Shown: one piece after another, positions 6,671-13,960 of the stretch
Numbering within the stretch: the first letter of the stretch is position 1
How the letters are laid out: each line of letters opens with the position of its first letter
Source of the DNA: an uncultured Bacillaceae bacterium
GTDB lineage: Bacteria; Bacillota; Bacilli; Bacillales; Cytobacillaceae
Length of the DNA stretch: 17,313 nt
NCBI GenBank assembly: GCA_937995745.1
Contig: CALKIU010000186.1
Span: forward strand, 1-17,313
Direction of reading: 5' to 3'
The notes under the pieces: generated by a model
The model's input: the letters and a program-made list of their open reading frames with translations, nothing else
Told to the model about the DNA's origin: nothing
The model's database searches: none
Translations under genes and position numbers: made by a program

Positions 6671-6732
6671 AATGGACGGATAGACAGCAGTATATTAATG
6701 AAGGAATCGGAGAAAAAGCGGGGGTGATTTTT

Positions 6733-7005
6733 ATGCAGGTCAAAGTTTTTGCCAGATTGAGAGAAATTTGCGGCGGAGTCGTTGTCGATGTTTTCCCCGA
6801 CGGCAGCAAAATTCGCGACGTTCTCGATAAAATGGTAGAGATGTTTCCGGCTTTGGAAGAAGAAATTTTTACGGAAGACAAACAATTAAAACCTTTTGTC
6901 CATGTTTATGTGAATGGAAAAAATATCGCCCACTTGGACCATTTGGATACAGAAGTGAGCGAAGAGGACGAACTGGCCCTCTTTCCTCCGGCGGCAGGCG
7001 GTTGA
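6733..7005 (+). CDS. MoaD/ThiS-family sulfur carrier, probably for the AOR pterin cofactor
   Basis: A 90-residue beta-grasp protein opening MQVKVFARLREICGG and ending LALFPPAAGG, with the C-terminal Gly-Gly that is adenylated and thiocarboxylated in MoaD. MoaD is the small subunit of molybdopterin synthase and donates the dithiolene sulfurs. Usual length is 75-90. I chose the ATG at 6733, which has GGGGGTGA 5 nt upstream; an in-frame GTG at 6724 lies inside that site. The gene converges on AOR, with the MoeB-like gene just beyond, so it is probably an AOR-dedicated MoaD. ThiS or another sulfur carrier is the alternative. Confidence 0.85.
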   Translation: MQVKVFARLREICGGVVVDVFPDGSKIRDVLDKMVEMFPALEEEIFTEDKQLKPFVHVYVNGKNIAHLDHLDTEVSEEDELALFPPAAGG

Positions 7006-7041
7006 CGGGGCAAAATGTCCACTTTGAAAATGCAGCCTGCC

Positions 7042-7118
7042 AAAAAAAGAGGCCGAAACCGCAAACCGCAAACCGCAAAATGGGATCTGTCCCAAACGGC
7101 TGTGCCGGTCCGGCCTTT
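7042..7118 (-). terminator. Terminator region between the convergent MoaD-like and AOR genes
   Basis: AGGCCG (7050-7055) and CGGCCT (7111-7116) form the outer stem, followed on the minus strand by seven T after a CTC, which ends the AOR transcript. Inside lie a perfect palindromic hairpin TGGGATCTGTCCCA (7081-7094) and three tandem copies of AAACCGC (7056-7076). The + strand T tract is weak, so termination of the MoaD-like transcript is less certain. Confidence 0.6.
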
Positions 7119-7132
7119 ATTCATTGGCATGA

Positions 7133-8977
7133 TCACTCCAACGGATGCATTTCTTCAGCAGCTTCCGCGGAAACAATGCCAAGTTCCACCAATTTTTCAA
7201 TCGGGACAACGCCATCCACCCAGCCCCGTTCTTCATAATACTCGTCGAGCATGACGTCCATCCGGCTGACATGGCCTTCACTGCGTCCTTTTGCCGGCTC
7301 CTCAGTAAAACGTTTCGGCAAATAATCGTCCTCCCGTTTGTCAAAACCGGCCAAATTGTTGTAGTGACGCTCTAGATTGTATATTCTTTCCCCCGTCCGC
7401 ATCGCTTCTTCGAGAGTCATCGCAATGCCGGTAATGGCGCTGTACTGTTCCGCATAGTGCTCGATATTTTCGGCAAAAGCGGAGAATTTGCAAAGATCGA
7501 GCGAGTCGGAAAACGCGTGGAGATCCTGGAACGTTTTCAGCAGTTTGCCTTTGCCGCGGTATTCCAAACGATCTACCAATTCGGGAATACCTGATATTTC
7601 CGCCGCAATCGTATAGCCCCGCAAATGGCAGGCGCCGCGGTTGCTTGTCGCATATCCGAGCCCGATCCCTTGAATGGCTCTCGGGTCGTATGCCGGAATG
7701 GATTGGCCTTTGACGGACATCGACAATTCGGGCGCGCCCCACTTTCTGGCGGCACGGGCCGGCCCTTCGGCCAGAATGTCGCCGATTCCTTCCCGGTAAG
7801 CAATTTTTCTTGCCAATTCAATCATTCCATCAGCGTCTCCCCACTCGAGCACCTTGTCAATCAATCCTTTTTCGCCCGCCTCCATCGTCACGGAGAACGC
7901 ATGGCCCAATTCAATCGTATCCAAGCCGTATTCGTTGCATTTATCGATCAAGTAAGCGAGTGCTTCGGCGTCGCTCAAGAAACAATTGGGTCCGAGCGCC
8001 CAAACGGATTCAAACTCAATGCTTTCCACTTTCGTTTTATATTTGCCCCCGGGAACTTCCGCCTCAATTTTGCACGCCACCGGGCAAGCGTGGCATGACT
8101 TATTGGCGGAAAGAAGGTGTTCATGGTAATACTCCCCGCTTATTTTTTCCGCTTCGTCCCATTGGGAAAGCTGCGAGTTCTTCGTGGGCAGGCCGCCGAC
8201 TTCGTTAATCACGTTCGTCAATACATTTGTTCCGTAAACGGACAAACCTCCCTTATTGGGCGCGGTCAAGCCTCCCTTAACAATCGATGTAACCGCCTTC
8301 TTGTTTGCGGTGTTAAACGCTTGCGGTTCGGCGGGCTGGGGCATGTTTCCTTTTTGAGAAGCCTTAATGACAATGGCCTTCAGTTTTTTGTAACCGGCAA
8401 CCGCTCCGGTGCCTCCCCTTCCTGCCGACCGATCATCCTCATTAATCATGCAGGCAAAGCGAACGAGGTTTTCGCCGCCCGGTCCGATCATCAACACGCT
8501 TAAATCTTTTTCGCCATACCTGTCCTTAAATGCCTTCAATGTTTCCCGCGTATTTTTGCCCCACAAGTCCGATGCGTCGCGAATTTCAGCGCGGCCGTTT
8601 TCAATATAAAGGTAGACCGGCTTTTCGCTTTTTCCTTTGACAAGGATGTTGTCAATTCCCGCCCATTTCAAACGGGCTCCCGTCCAACCGCCCACGTGGG
8701 AGTCCGTCACGGTTCCGGTGAGAGGTGATTTTGTCACGACGGCAAGACGCCCGCTCATCGGCGAACGGGAACCGGTAAGGGGTCCGGTCATGAAACACAA
8801 CAAATTGTCGCCCGAAAACGGTTCAACTTGCGGACCATTGTCAAATACATACTTCACACCCAAACCGCGGCCTCCGATATACTTTTTTGCGAGCTCTTCG
8901 TTGATTTCCCTGTAACCGACCGTCCCTTTGCTTAAATCAACCACAACTTCCCTGTTACAATAACCGCCCAATTTCAT
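7133..8977 (-). CDS. aor: Aldehyde:ferredoxin oxidoreductase (tungsten-pterin enzyme)
   Basis: A 614-residue enzyme, near the 605 of Pyrococcus furiosus AOR and alignable by eye along its length. It oxidises aldehydes to acids with ferredoxin as acceptor, using a bis-pterin tungsten centre and one [4Fe-4S] cluster. The cluster cysteines C295, C298, C302 (CHACPVAC) and C496 (DLCKF) correspond to C288, C291, C295 and C494 of P. furiosus. Other blocks: IGGRGLG, GPLTGSRSP, DDRSAGRGGTGAVAG, FESVWALGPN, YDPRAIQGIGLGYATSNRG, LPKRFTEEP. The ATG at 8977 aligns with family N-termini; an upstream in-frame ATG at 9019 would add 14 residues. Substrate is not determinable; propionaldehyde from the nearby pdu pathway is a speculative candidate. 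Cytoplasmic, no signal peptide. Confidence 0.94.
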   Translation of the reverse strand: MKLGGYCNREVVVDLSKGTVGYREINEELAKKYIGGRGLGVKYVFDNGPQVEPFSGDNLLCFMTGPLTGSRSPMSGRLAVVTKSPLTGTVTDSHVGGWTGARLKWAGIDNILVKGKSEKPVYLYIENGRAEIRDASDLWGKNTRETLKAFKDRYGEKDLSVLMIGPGGENLVRFACMINEDDRSAGRGGTGAVAGYKKLKAIVIKASQKGNMPQPAEPQAFNTANKKAVTSIVKGGLTAPNKGGLSVYGTNVLTNVINEVGGLPTKNSQLSQWDEAEKISGEYYHEHLLSANKSCHACPVACKIEAEVPGGKYKTKVESIEFESVWALGPNCFLSDAEALAYLIDKCNEYGLDTIELGHAFSVTMEAGEKGLIDKVLEWGDADGMIELARKIAYREGIGDILAEGPARAARKWGAPELSMSVKGQSIPAYDPRAIQGIGLGYATSNRGACHLRGYTIAAEISGIPELVDRLEYRGKGKLLKTFQDLHAFSDSLDLCKFSAFAENIEHYAEQYSAITGIAMTLEEAMRTGERIYNLERHYNNLAGFDKREDDYLPKRFTEEPAKGRSEGHVSRMDVMLDEYYEERGWVDGVVPIEKLVELGIVSAEAAEEMHPLE

Positions 8978-9019
8978 CCTGCCAAAACACCTCTTTCTTA
9001 AAAGAATATAGTTGCCCAT

Positions 9020-9043
9020 TTAAAAAAATTCGACAAATTTCAT
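9020..9043 (-). other. Seven-residue leader reading frame before AOR
   Basis: GGAGG lies 7 nt before an ATG that encodes MKFVEFF and then TAA. The stop abuts an ATG (9017-9019) in frame with AOR. The ribosome site is stronger than that of AOR itself. It may be a leader peptide coupling translation, or a chance arrangement. Confidence 0.35.
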
Positions 9044-9136
9044 GGAAATCCCTCCGAAATTTCATTTATTTCACAATTCTTTCATATTTTCAAAATAAAC
9101 ATGAACCGATGGTGTCTGCCTGTCCGGTTTCCCATT

Positions 9137-9142
9137 TATAAT
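9137..9142 (+). promoter_or_regulatory. -10 element of the MoeB-like gene
   Basis: A perfect TATAAT, 23 nt before the start codon. No good -35 is present 16-18 nt upstream, so an activator or a weak promoter is likely. The leader would be only about 17 nt. Confidence 0.4.
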
Positions 9143-9165
9143 GGAAGAAAGAGAGGGGATTTTTT

Positions 9166-9924
9166 ATGATGAAAAAATGGGCCCGCTATGAAAAGCAAAT
9201 TCTTTTTAAACCGATCGGCACAGAAGGACAAGAGAAGCTTTTGAAAAGCAAAGCGGTCATTGTCGGAATGGGGGCTCTCGGTTCCATGATCGCCAATCAC
9301 CTTGTCCGGTCAGGCGTCGGACATATCCGGATGATTGATGATGATTATGTGGAACTGTCCAACTTGCAGAGGCAGATGATTTATGACGAAGATGACGTGA
9401 AGCGGCCGAAAGTTTTTGCTGCGGAACGGAAACTGGCAAGAATGAATCCCACCGTCACCATCGAACCCATTTTTACAGCTTTGAAAGGAGAAAATGCGGA
9501 AGCACTCCTGGCGGGATTTGATGTCATTCTCGACGGAACCGACAATTTTCCCACCCGCTATTTGATGAATGAGGCCGCCGTAAAACTGGGCATTCCGTAT
9601 ATTTACGGAGGCGTCATCTCCGCCCGGGGTGTAGCAGCCGTGATCATCCCCGGAAAAACCCCGTGCCTTCGCTGTCTCTTTCCCGACAAAGACAATGTCC
9701 CTTCGGAAACGGCGGATACGGCCGGCATCATCTCTCCCATCCCCGCCATTATCGGCTCCCTCGAAGCGGCAGAGGCGTTGAAACTTCTCACGGGCGCGGA
9801 AACAACCCCCTATTTGGAGCAGGTCGATCTGTGGCTGCACTCTTTTATGCAAATAGATATCCAAAAAGGGCGCAATCCCGATTGCCCGGTCTGTGTCCAT
9901 CATCAATTTGAATTTCTTGCGTAA
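9166..9924 (+). CDS. MoeB/ThiF/HesA-family activating enzyme for the MoaD-like protein
   Basis: A 252-residue E1-like adenylyltransferase, close to the 249 of E. coli MoeB. It has the nucleotide motif GMGALG (34-39), acidic D58-D60, the NLQRQ arginine (R69), DGTDNFPTRY (123 on), and zinc cysteines C167/C170 and C240/C243. It should adenylate the C-terminal glycine of the MoaD-like protein. Where many relatives have a cysteine before the conserved AG-PI-GS loop, this one has ETADTAG with none. The ATG follows GAGAGGGG. The gene diverges from AOR, and the MoaD-like gene lies on AOR's other side, so the three probably work together in tungstopterin synthesis. ThiF of thiamine synthesis is the alternative. 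Confidence 0.88.
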   Translation: MMKKWARYEKQILFKPIGTEGQEKLLKSKAVIVGMGALGSMIANHLVRSGVGHIRMIDDDYVELSNLQRQMIYDEDDVKRPKVFAAERKLARMNPTVTIEPIFTALKGENAEALLAGFDVILDGTDNFPTRYLMNEAAVKLGIPYIYGGVISARGVAAVIIPGKTPCLRCLFPDKDNVPSETADTAGIISPIPAIIGSLEAAEALKLLTGAETTPYLEQVDLWLHSFMQIDIQKGRNPDCPVCVHHQFEFLA

Positions 9925-9982
9925 CGGACGGCGCGGGCGGAGCGGCATTTCCGGCCGGGGAACCCTCGGGGCAGGGAAACGC

Positions 9983-10090
9983 ATGACAGATAAATATAAG
10001 AAGGTTTGGGTTTCCAACCCGGACAGGAAGCGGAGCGGGGAAATGGTTGGAGATGCAGAATCCATTGCCGTTTTTGAGGGGAAAAATTAA
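9983..10090 (+). CDS. Possible small protein (35 residues)
   Basis: A frame starting MTDKYKKVWVSNPDRKR and ending in a stop 11 nt before a strong + strand terminator. GCAGGG lies 6 nt before the ATG. The peptide is charged, has no membrane segment and resembles no family I know. It would be cotranscribed with the MoeB-like gene, 58 nt upstream. May be chance. Confidence 0.25.
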   Translation: MTDKYKKVWVSNPDRKRSGEMVGDAESIAVFEGKN

Positions 10091-10101
10091 GGGAAAGGAA
10101 C

Positions 10102-10132
10102 AGGCCTGACCCGTGCCGGCAGGCCTTTTTTT
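10102..10132 (+). terminator. Intrinsic terminator of the MoeB-like transcript
   Basis: AGGCCTG (10102-10108) pairs with CAGGCCT (10120-10126), followed by a run of seven T on the + strand. Confidence 0.88.
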
Positions 10133-10161
10133 CCACTATGCGGGGTTTGTCAGACAACTGG

Positions 10162-10202
10162 AAAAAATCAAGAGGAGAAAGCGTTTCTGTCTTTCCCCTC
10201 TT
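10162..10202 (-). terminator. Intrinsic terminator of the ABC transporter operon
   Basis: A 12-bp stem (10170-10181 with 10191-10202) with one G-U pair and a 9-nt loop, followed on the minus strand by GA and six T. It lies about 65 nt after the permease stop. Confidence 0.85.
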
Positions 10203-10265
10203 GCCCATTTTTTGCAAAAATCCGGAGACATGCAGGCCGGACAGACACCCTTTTGGGAAATCCGG

Positions 10266-12848
10266 TTAAATATTCTCCTGTTTCAAAGCGTCGATAATAT
10301 TTTCATTTTTCATTTTCCTGGAAGAATAAATCATGGACGCGCCGACAATAACAAAGATGGCGACAACCGCTATCGTGATGTGTCCCCACGGCACGGTAAA
10401 TCCGTATTCAAACGACTCGCGCATGGAACGGAAGATGAGAAGCATGATCGCAAAACTGGCAGGCAGTCCGTACAAGAGTGCTTTCATCCCGTAAAATGCA
10501 CTTTCATAGTAAATCATTTTGTTAAACCCTCTCGGCGTCATGCCGACAGAACGGAGCATGGCAAATTCCCGCTTCCGGAGGGCAATGCTTGTGGAAATGG
10601 TATTGAAAATATTAGCAATGGCAATTAGGGAAATCAAAATGATAAACCCGTAAGTAAAAATGGACATCAAGAGTATAAACTGCTCCATCTGTTTCCTCTC
10701 GTGATGGTAGTTGTAAATATACATCCCCGCCGATTTCAACTCTTTCAATTCTTTTTCGGCCGTCGCCGGGTCATCGGTATCCGCATATAAATAAGGGCGG
10801 GGCTGCAAACCTGCATGACGTTCCATCATCCGGGCAAAAGTGTTTTCATGAACGACGATTGTCAAGCTGTTATCGCCGCCCATATGATATCCCCCTTTGG
10901 GAAGTATATTGGTCAATGCAGCAATCTCCACACTTCCCGCCGGCTGCAGTTCTTCCGTATCATAATCCCACATATACAGTTCCAGGACATCCCCTGCTTC
11001 TTTATGGATGACTTTTGTCTCCACCCTTCTTCCGCTTCCGCTGCTGTAATCCGTCATCACCACTTCATCGATGACAATGGCGCCGGCGTAAGCCGGATCC
11101 CTCCATTGAGCGGGATCGGCGCCAACTTTTTTCGCGTACTCGTTGAAACTCTTGTCATCCAAGGCCAAAAGCAGCAGATTGTAATGGTATTTCCCGTCTT
11201 CCGTCGCCAAATCCAGTTCCCCGTTTCGCAACGAATCGGAAGCGTCCTCTTTTTCGATGAACGTAGACATAGAGAGTTCATGCACGATCGTCCAATCGGC
11301 AATGGAGTCCAGCTTGGTTAACGGGAGCAATTTTTCCCCATCATTGGCGGAAACCCGAATATCGTAATTGGTCTCGTCCATTGACATTTCCCAGCCTTTT
11401 TTCAGGTTGTCCGTAAAATAGGAAACGCTCAGAAAAAGAACGATGCTGATCACAAGGGAAAAAACAGTCGCCATATAGCGCCGTTTGTTCCTTTTCAGGT
11501 TTTTCAACCCAATGTCCGCTTCTATGCCGAAAAGGTTCCGGACGAGCCGCGATGTCTTGACTGCCTTGCTTGTCAATTTCACGTCCCGCGTCTGCCTGAT
11601 CGCTTCCATCGGGGCGATTTTTGAAGCTCTCCTGGCAGGTATATAGGCGGAAATAAAAATGGTCAACAGCGAAATAACGGCGGCTGCCATGATCGAACCC
11701 GGCGTGACAACCAATGAAAACTTTCCGGTCACACCCAGCAGATCTACCAAAAAGGAATTAATAAACTGAAAGGTTACAGCTATCCCGCCAATCCCCGCAA
11801 GAATGCCAAGCGGAACGCTAATGACGCCGATGAGCGCCCCTTCAAACAGAACCGAATTCAATTTTTGCTTTTTCGTCGCCCCCACACTTGACAGCATCCC
11901 AAGATAGCGGGATCGTTCCGATACGCTGATCGCAAAGGCATTGTAAATTAATGCGACGGAACCGACAATAATGACGGCGATAAGGATCCCGGCCAGGGAA
12001 TAGAAGGTATTCCGCAGATTGTCATTCGAAGTGACCCCGTAATAGCGCAGCAATTCTGTGTTGAACGAGTAATTTTCAATCCCGTTCTTTTCAGCCATTT
12101 CTTCTGCCTGATCATAAAGGGAACGATTCAACTTTTTGACCTTCACAGCCGCATCCGCGGTTTCACCGGCATTCAACCGGCTATCATCGATGTAACCAAC
12201 GACCGTATAACCGGGCGACCAGCTGTACTCCCATGTCGGGCGTTCAATTACGCCGACAATCGTGAATTCGGCTTCTTCCTTGATTTTTAATGCTTCCATA
12301 GAGCCGTTTTCATTCGTGTAAAAAGGGTCTCTTTGCCAAAGGGATCGTTCTTCGCCATGCAGATAACGTTCGCCGATTTCCACGTGAATGCTTTTGCCAA
12401 TGGCGTAATCTTCTCCATAATCGTTGATGAGTTCCAAAGAAACTGCCACTTCATTTTTCCGCTCCGGCAGGCGTCCTTCCTTCAATTCAATCGGAAACTC
12501 TCTCAAACCGCCCTCATTGTAATCACGGAAAAACAAATACGGTTTGTCCGTTTCGTCCTCCGCCCCGGGTATCCTTGCATAACCCCTGTCCTTAACAAGA
12601 ACGATGTAATCGGTATTTTCGTGGTTTTCAATCGCTTCGATCTGCTCTTTGTCCACTTGATGATATTGGACATGCCATTCGCCCGTTTCCGATATCGTGT
12701 GCCGGATCAGCATTTCGAGAAAGGAAACGCTCAAAGTGGCCACGGCGGTAATCATCGCCGCGGAGATGATGACGCCGACAATGGTGACGAGCGTCCGCCG
12801 CTTATTTTTCAGCATGTGGCGCAAAGTGACTTTATTCATAATGTTCAC
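10266..12848 (-). CDS. ABC transporter permease, FtsX/MacB type, two FtsX domains
   Basis: An 860-residue membrane protein with about eight predicted transmembrane segments, laid out as two repeats of one helix, a large extracytoplasmic domain and three helices. Segments lie near 18-42, 285-312, 333-360, 388-410, then 458-480, 728-760, 790-812 and 825-845; the extracytoplasmic parts span about 45-280 and 482-720. Motifs such as LGMLSSVGATKKQ and FAMLRSVGMTPRG are typical FtsX signatures. Such permeases extract or export peptides, lipoproteins or antibiotics rather than import solutes. It starts with a GTG overlapping the ATPase stop (GTGA), with GAGGTGA 7 nt upstream; an ATG three codons later is possible. 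Substrate unknown. A peptide-antibiotic or envelope role is inferred from the adjacent sensor pair. Confidence 0.9.
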   Translation of the reverse strand: MNIMNKVTLRHMLKNKRRTLVTIVGVIISAAMITAVATLSVSFLEMLIRHTISETGEWHVQYHQVDKEQIEAIENHENTDYIVLVKDRGYARIPGAEDETDKPYLFFRDYNEGGLREFPIELKEGRLPERKNEVAVSLELINDYGEDYAIGKSIHVEIGERYLHGEERSLWQRDPFYTNENGSMEALKIKEEAEFTIVGVIERPTWEYSWSPGYTVVGYIDDSRLNAGETADAAVKVKKLNRSLYDQAEEMAEKNGIENYSFNTELLRYYGVTSNDNLRNTFYSLAGILIAVIIVGSVALIYNAFAISVSERSRYLGMLSSVGATKKQKLNSVLFEGALIGVISVPLGILAGIGGIAVTFQFINSFLVDLLGVTGKFSLVVTPGSIMAAAVISLLTIFISAYIPARRASKIAPMEAIRQTRDVKLTSKAVKTSRLVRNLFGIEADIGLKNLKRNKRRYMATVFSLVISIVLFLSVSYFTDNLKKGWEMSMDETNYDIRVSANDGEKLLPLTKLDSIADWTIVHELSMSTFIEKEDASDSLRNGELDLATEDGKYHYNLLLLALDDKSFNEYAKKVGADPAQWRDPAYAGAIVIDEVVMTDYSSGSGRRVETKVIHKEAGDVLELYMWDYDTEELQPAGSVEIAALTNILPKGGYHMGGDNSLTIVVHENTFARMMERHAGLQPRPYLYADTDDPATAEKELKELKSAGMYIYNYHHERKQMEQFILLMSIFTYGFIILISLIAIANIFNTISTSIALRKREFAMLRSVGMTPRGFNKMIYYESAFYGMKALLYGLPASFAIMLLIFRSMRESFEYGFTVPWGHITIAVVAIFVIVGASMIYSSRKMKNENIIDALKQENI

Positions 12849-13528
12849 GAGCGAATCACCTCATCCTTGACCAGGTTCCCGTCTTCAATGGAAATGACCC
12901 GGTCGGCCTGCAAAGCAATCCGTTCATCATGGGTGATCACGATGAGCGTCTGGTTGTACGTTTTATTGAACATTTTCAGAAGCTCAATAATTTCTTTGCT
13001 GTTTTTGCTGTCCAAATTTCCCGTCGGTTCATCCGCCAGAATAATGGCCGGATTGGCAATTAACGCGCGGGCAATGGAGACCCGCTGCTGCTGGCCGCCG
13101 GACAGCTGGTTGGGCAAATGGTTCAGCCTGTCCTCCAGGCCGAGGATTTTAACTATTTTTTCAAAATGGGCCCTGTCCACTTCATGTCTGTCAAGCAGGA
13201 GCGGCAAAGTGATATTCTCCTCCACCGTCAAAACCGGAATCAAATTGTAAAATTGATAAACGAGGCCGATCTGTCTGCGGCGGAAAATGGCAAGCTGCGT
13301 TTCATTTAATTGGTAGATATCCGTATTGTCGATGAGAACCCGCCCGCTTGTCGGCCGGTCGACTCCGCCGATCAAATGGAGGAGTGTCGATTTTCCCGAA
13401 CCCGACGGCCCGACAATGGCGACAAATTCTCCTTCTTTCACCGTCAAAGAAACATTGTCGAGGGCTTTTACAGCCGTTTCCCCTTTTCCGTAGATTTTAG
13501 ACAAATTTTCCACTCGTAAAATCGTCAT
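12845..13528 (-). CDS. ABC transporter ATP-binding protein, MacB/LolD type
   Basis: A 227-residue ATPase with Walker A GPSGSGKST (40-48), Q-loop Q92 in LVYQFYNLIP, signature LSGGQQQR (142-149), Walker B IILADEPTG (D166, E167) and switch H200. DEPTGNLDS and the short length are typical of ATPases paired with FtsX-type permeases. The ATG at 13528 has GGAGGT 6 nt upstream; an earlier in-frame TTG abuts that site and is unlikely. It overlaps the permease gene by 4 nt, so the two are coupled and presumably form one complex. Expression is probably controlled by the upstream two-component system through the repeats at 13577-13616. Confidence 0.95.
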   Translation of the reverse strand: MTILRVENLSKIYGKGETAVKALDNVSLTVKEGEFVAIVGPSGSGKSTLLHLIGGVDRPTSGRVLIDNTDIYQLNETQLAIFRRRQIGLVYQFYNLIPVLTVEENITLPLLLDRHEVDRAHFEKIVKILGLEDRLNHLPNQLSGGQQQRVSIARALIANPAIILADEPTGNLDSKNSKEIIELLKMFNKTYNQTLIVITHDERIALQADRVISIEDGNLVKDEVIRS

Positions 13529-13560
13529 CGTCAAACCTCCGTTTTCTTTATCTTGCCCTC

Positions 13561-13616
13561 AGTATATCCGGCTAAAATGACTTTACGGTGACTTTCAAGT
13601 GACTTTTTAGTCACTT
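13561..13616 (-). promoter_or_regulatory. ABC operon promoter with response-regulator site
   Basis: On the minus strand TATACT (13561-13566) is a good -10, but the -35 position holds ACCGTA. Overlapping and upstream, the + strand reads three 11-bp direct repeats starting RTGACTTT (13577-13587, 13588-13598, 13599-13609). The last merges into a perfect palindrome AAGTGACT-TTTT-AGTCACTT (13597-13616). This is the layout of an activator-dependent OmpR-type promoter, probably bound by the regulator at 14951-15640. Confidence 0.7.
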
Positions 13617-13692
13617 AAGCGCCGGCGCCTTCAAGACGCGTGAAACGGCAAGATTGTCGGAATGGCGTGCCCGCGGCACTTTTTCCATCATC

Positions 13693-13718
13693 AAAAAAGC
13701 GGAAGGATAGCCTCCCGC
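13693..13718 (-). terminator. Intrinsic terminator downstream of the two-component operon
   Basis: GCGGAAGG (13699-13706) pairs with CCTCCCGC (13711-13718) with one G-U pair and a 4-nt loop, followed on the minus strand by six T. It lies 228 nt after the kinase stop, so the transcript may carry a long 3' untranslated region. Confidence 0.8.
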
Positions 13719-13905
13719 GTTTTACAAATATTTATTTTCCCCCGCCGGGAATGAGAAATCCGTCTTGACGTTTTCGCTTGCGCCGCCTTTTTTGCCTGAA
13801 AAAGCAACTCGGCAACGGGCCTGACGCCGGCTCCGACGGAACAGCCCTTCAACCGGGCGGCAGAACGCCAAGGACCACCAAATTGTGTGCTGTGCGCCAT
13901 TCATG
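13719..13905. other. Gene-free stretch after the kinase gene
   Basis: Part of a 417-nt gap between the kinase and the ABC ATPase. Only chance-like frames are present. Nothing recognised beyond the terminator on its left and the duplicated kinase tail on its right. Confidence 0.45.
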
Positions 13906-13960
13906 CCGGTTCGGCCGTTAGATCACTTGCTTCCGGTTCGGCCCGTTAGACCACCCGCTT
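13906..13960. repeat. Tandem duplication of the kinase gene's 3' end
   Basis: Two adjacent copies of about 27-28 nt beginning CCGGTTCGGCC (13906-13932 and 13933-13960), differing at about four positions including one inserted C. The second copy contains the kinase stop codon and its last four codons; the first lies just after the gene and would read KQVI-stop in the matching frame. Confidence 0.75.

Larger units (their letters stand above)
5878..6732. other. Long gene-free region between ackA and the MoaD-like gene
   Basis: About 855 A/T-rich nucleotides without a convincing gene. It holds the ackA upstream region with a dyad (5981-6001), a good + strand promoter (6291-6319) with a hairpin at the start of its transcript, and a leader with competing stems (6592-6670). 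A + strand frame at 6127-6258 would give a basic 43-residue peptide, but has no ribosome binding site. Longer minus-strand frames at 6343-6885 run antisense to the MoaD-like gene and look like chance. Confidence 0.5.

Noticed and set aside
6343..6885. Minus-strand frame of 180 codons
   Set aside because: Largely antisense to the MoaD-like gene and its leader, with no ribosome site and no recognisable domain.
9310..10065. Long minus-strand frame opposite the MoeB-like gene
   Set aside because: A shadow of the real gene. The plus-strand product has all family motifs and a good ribosome site.
13667..13684. Plus-strand terminator-like hairpin GTGCC-CGC-GGCAC followed by TTTTT
   Set aside because: No plus-strand gene lies upstream, and the 5-bp stem can arise by chance in this G/C-rich stretch.
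13691..13900. Minus-strand 69-codon frame after the kinase gene
   Set aside because: It reads through the terminator at 13693-13718, lacks a ribosome site, and its composition is unlike a protein.
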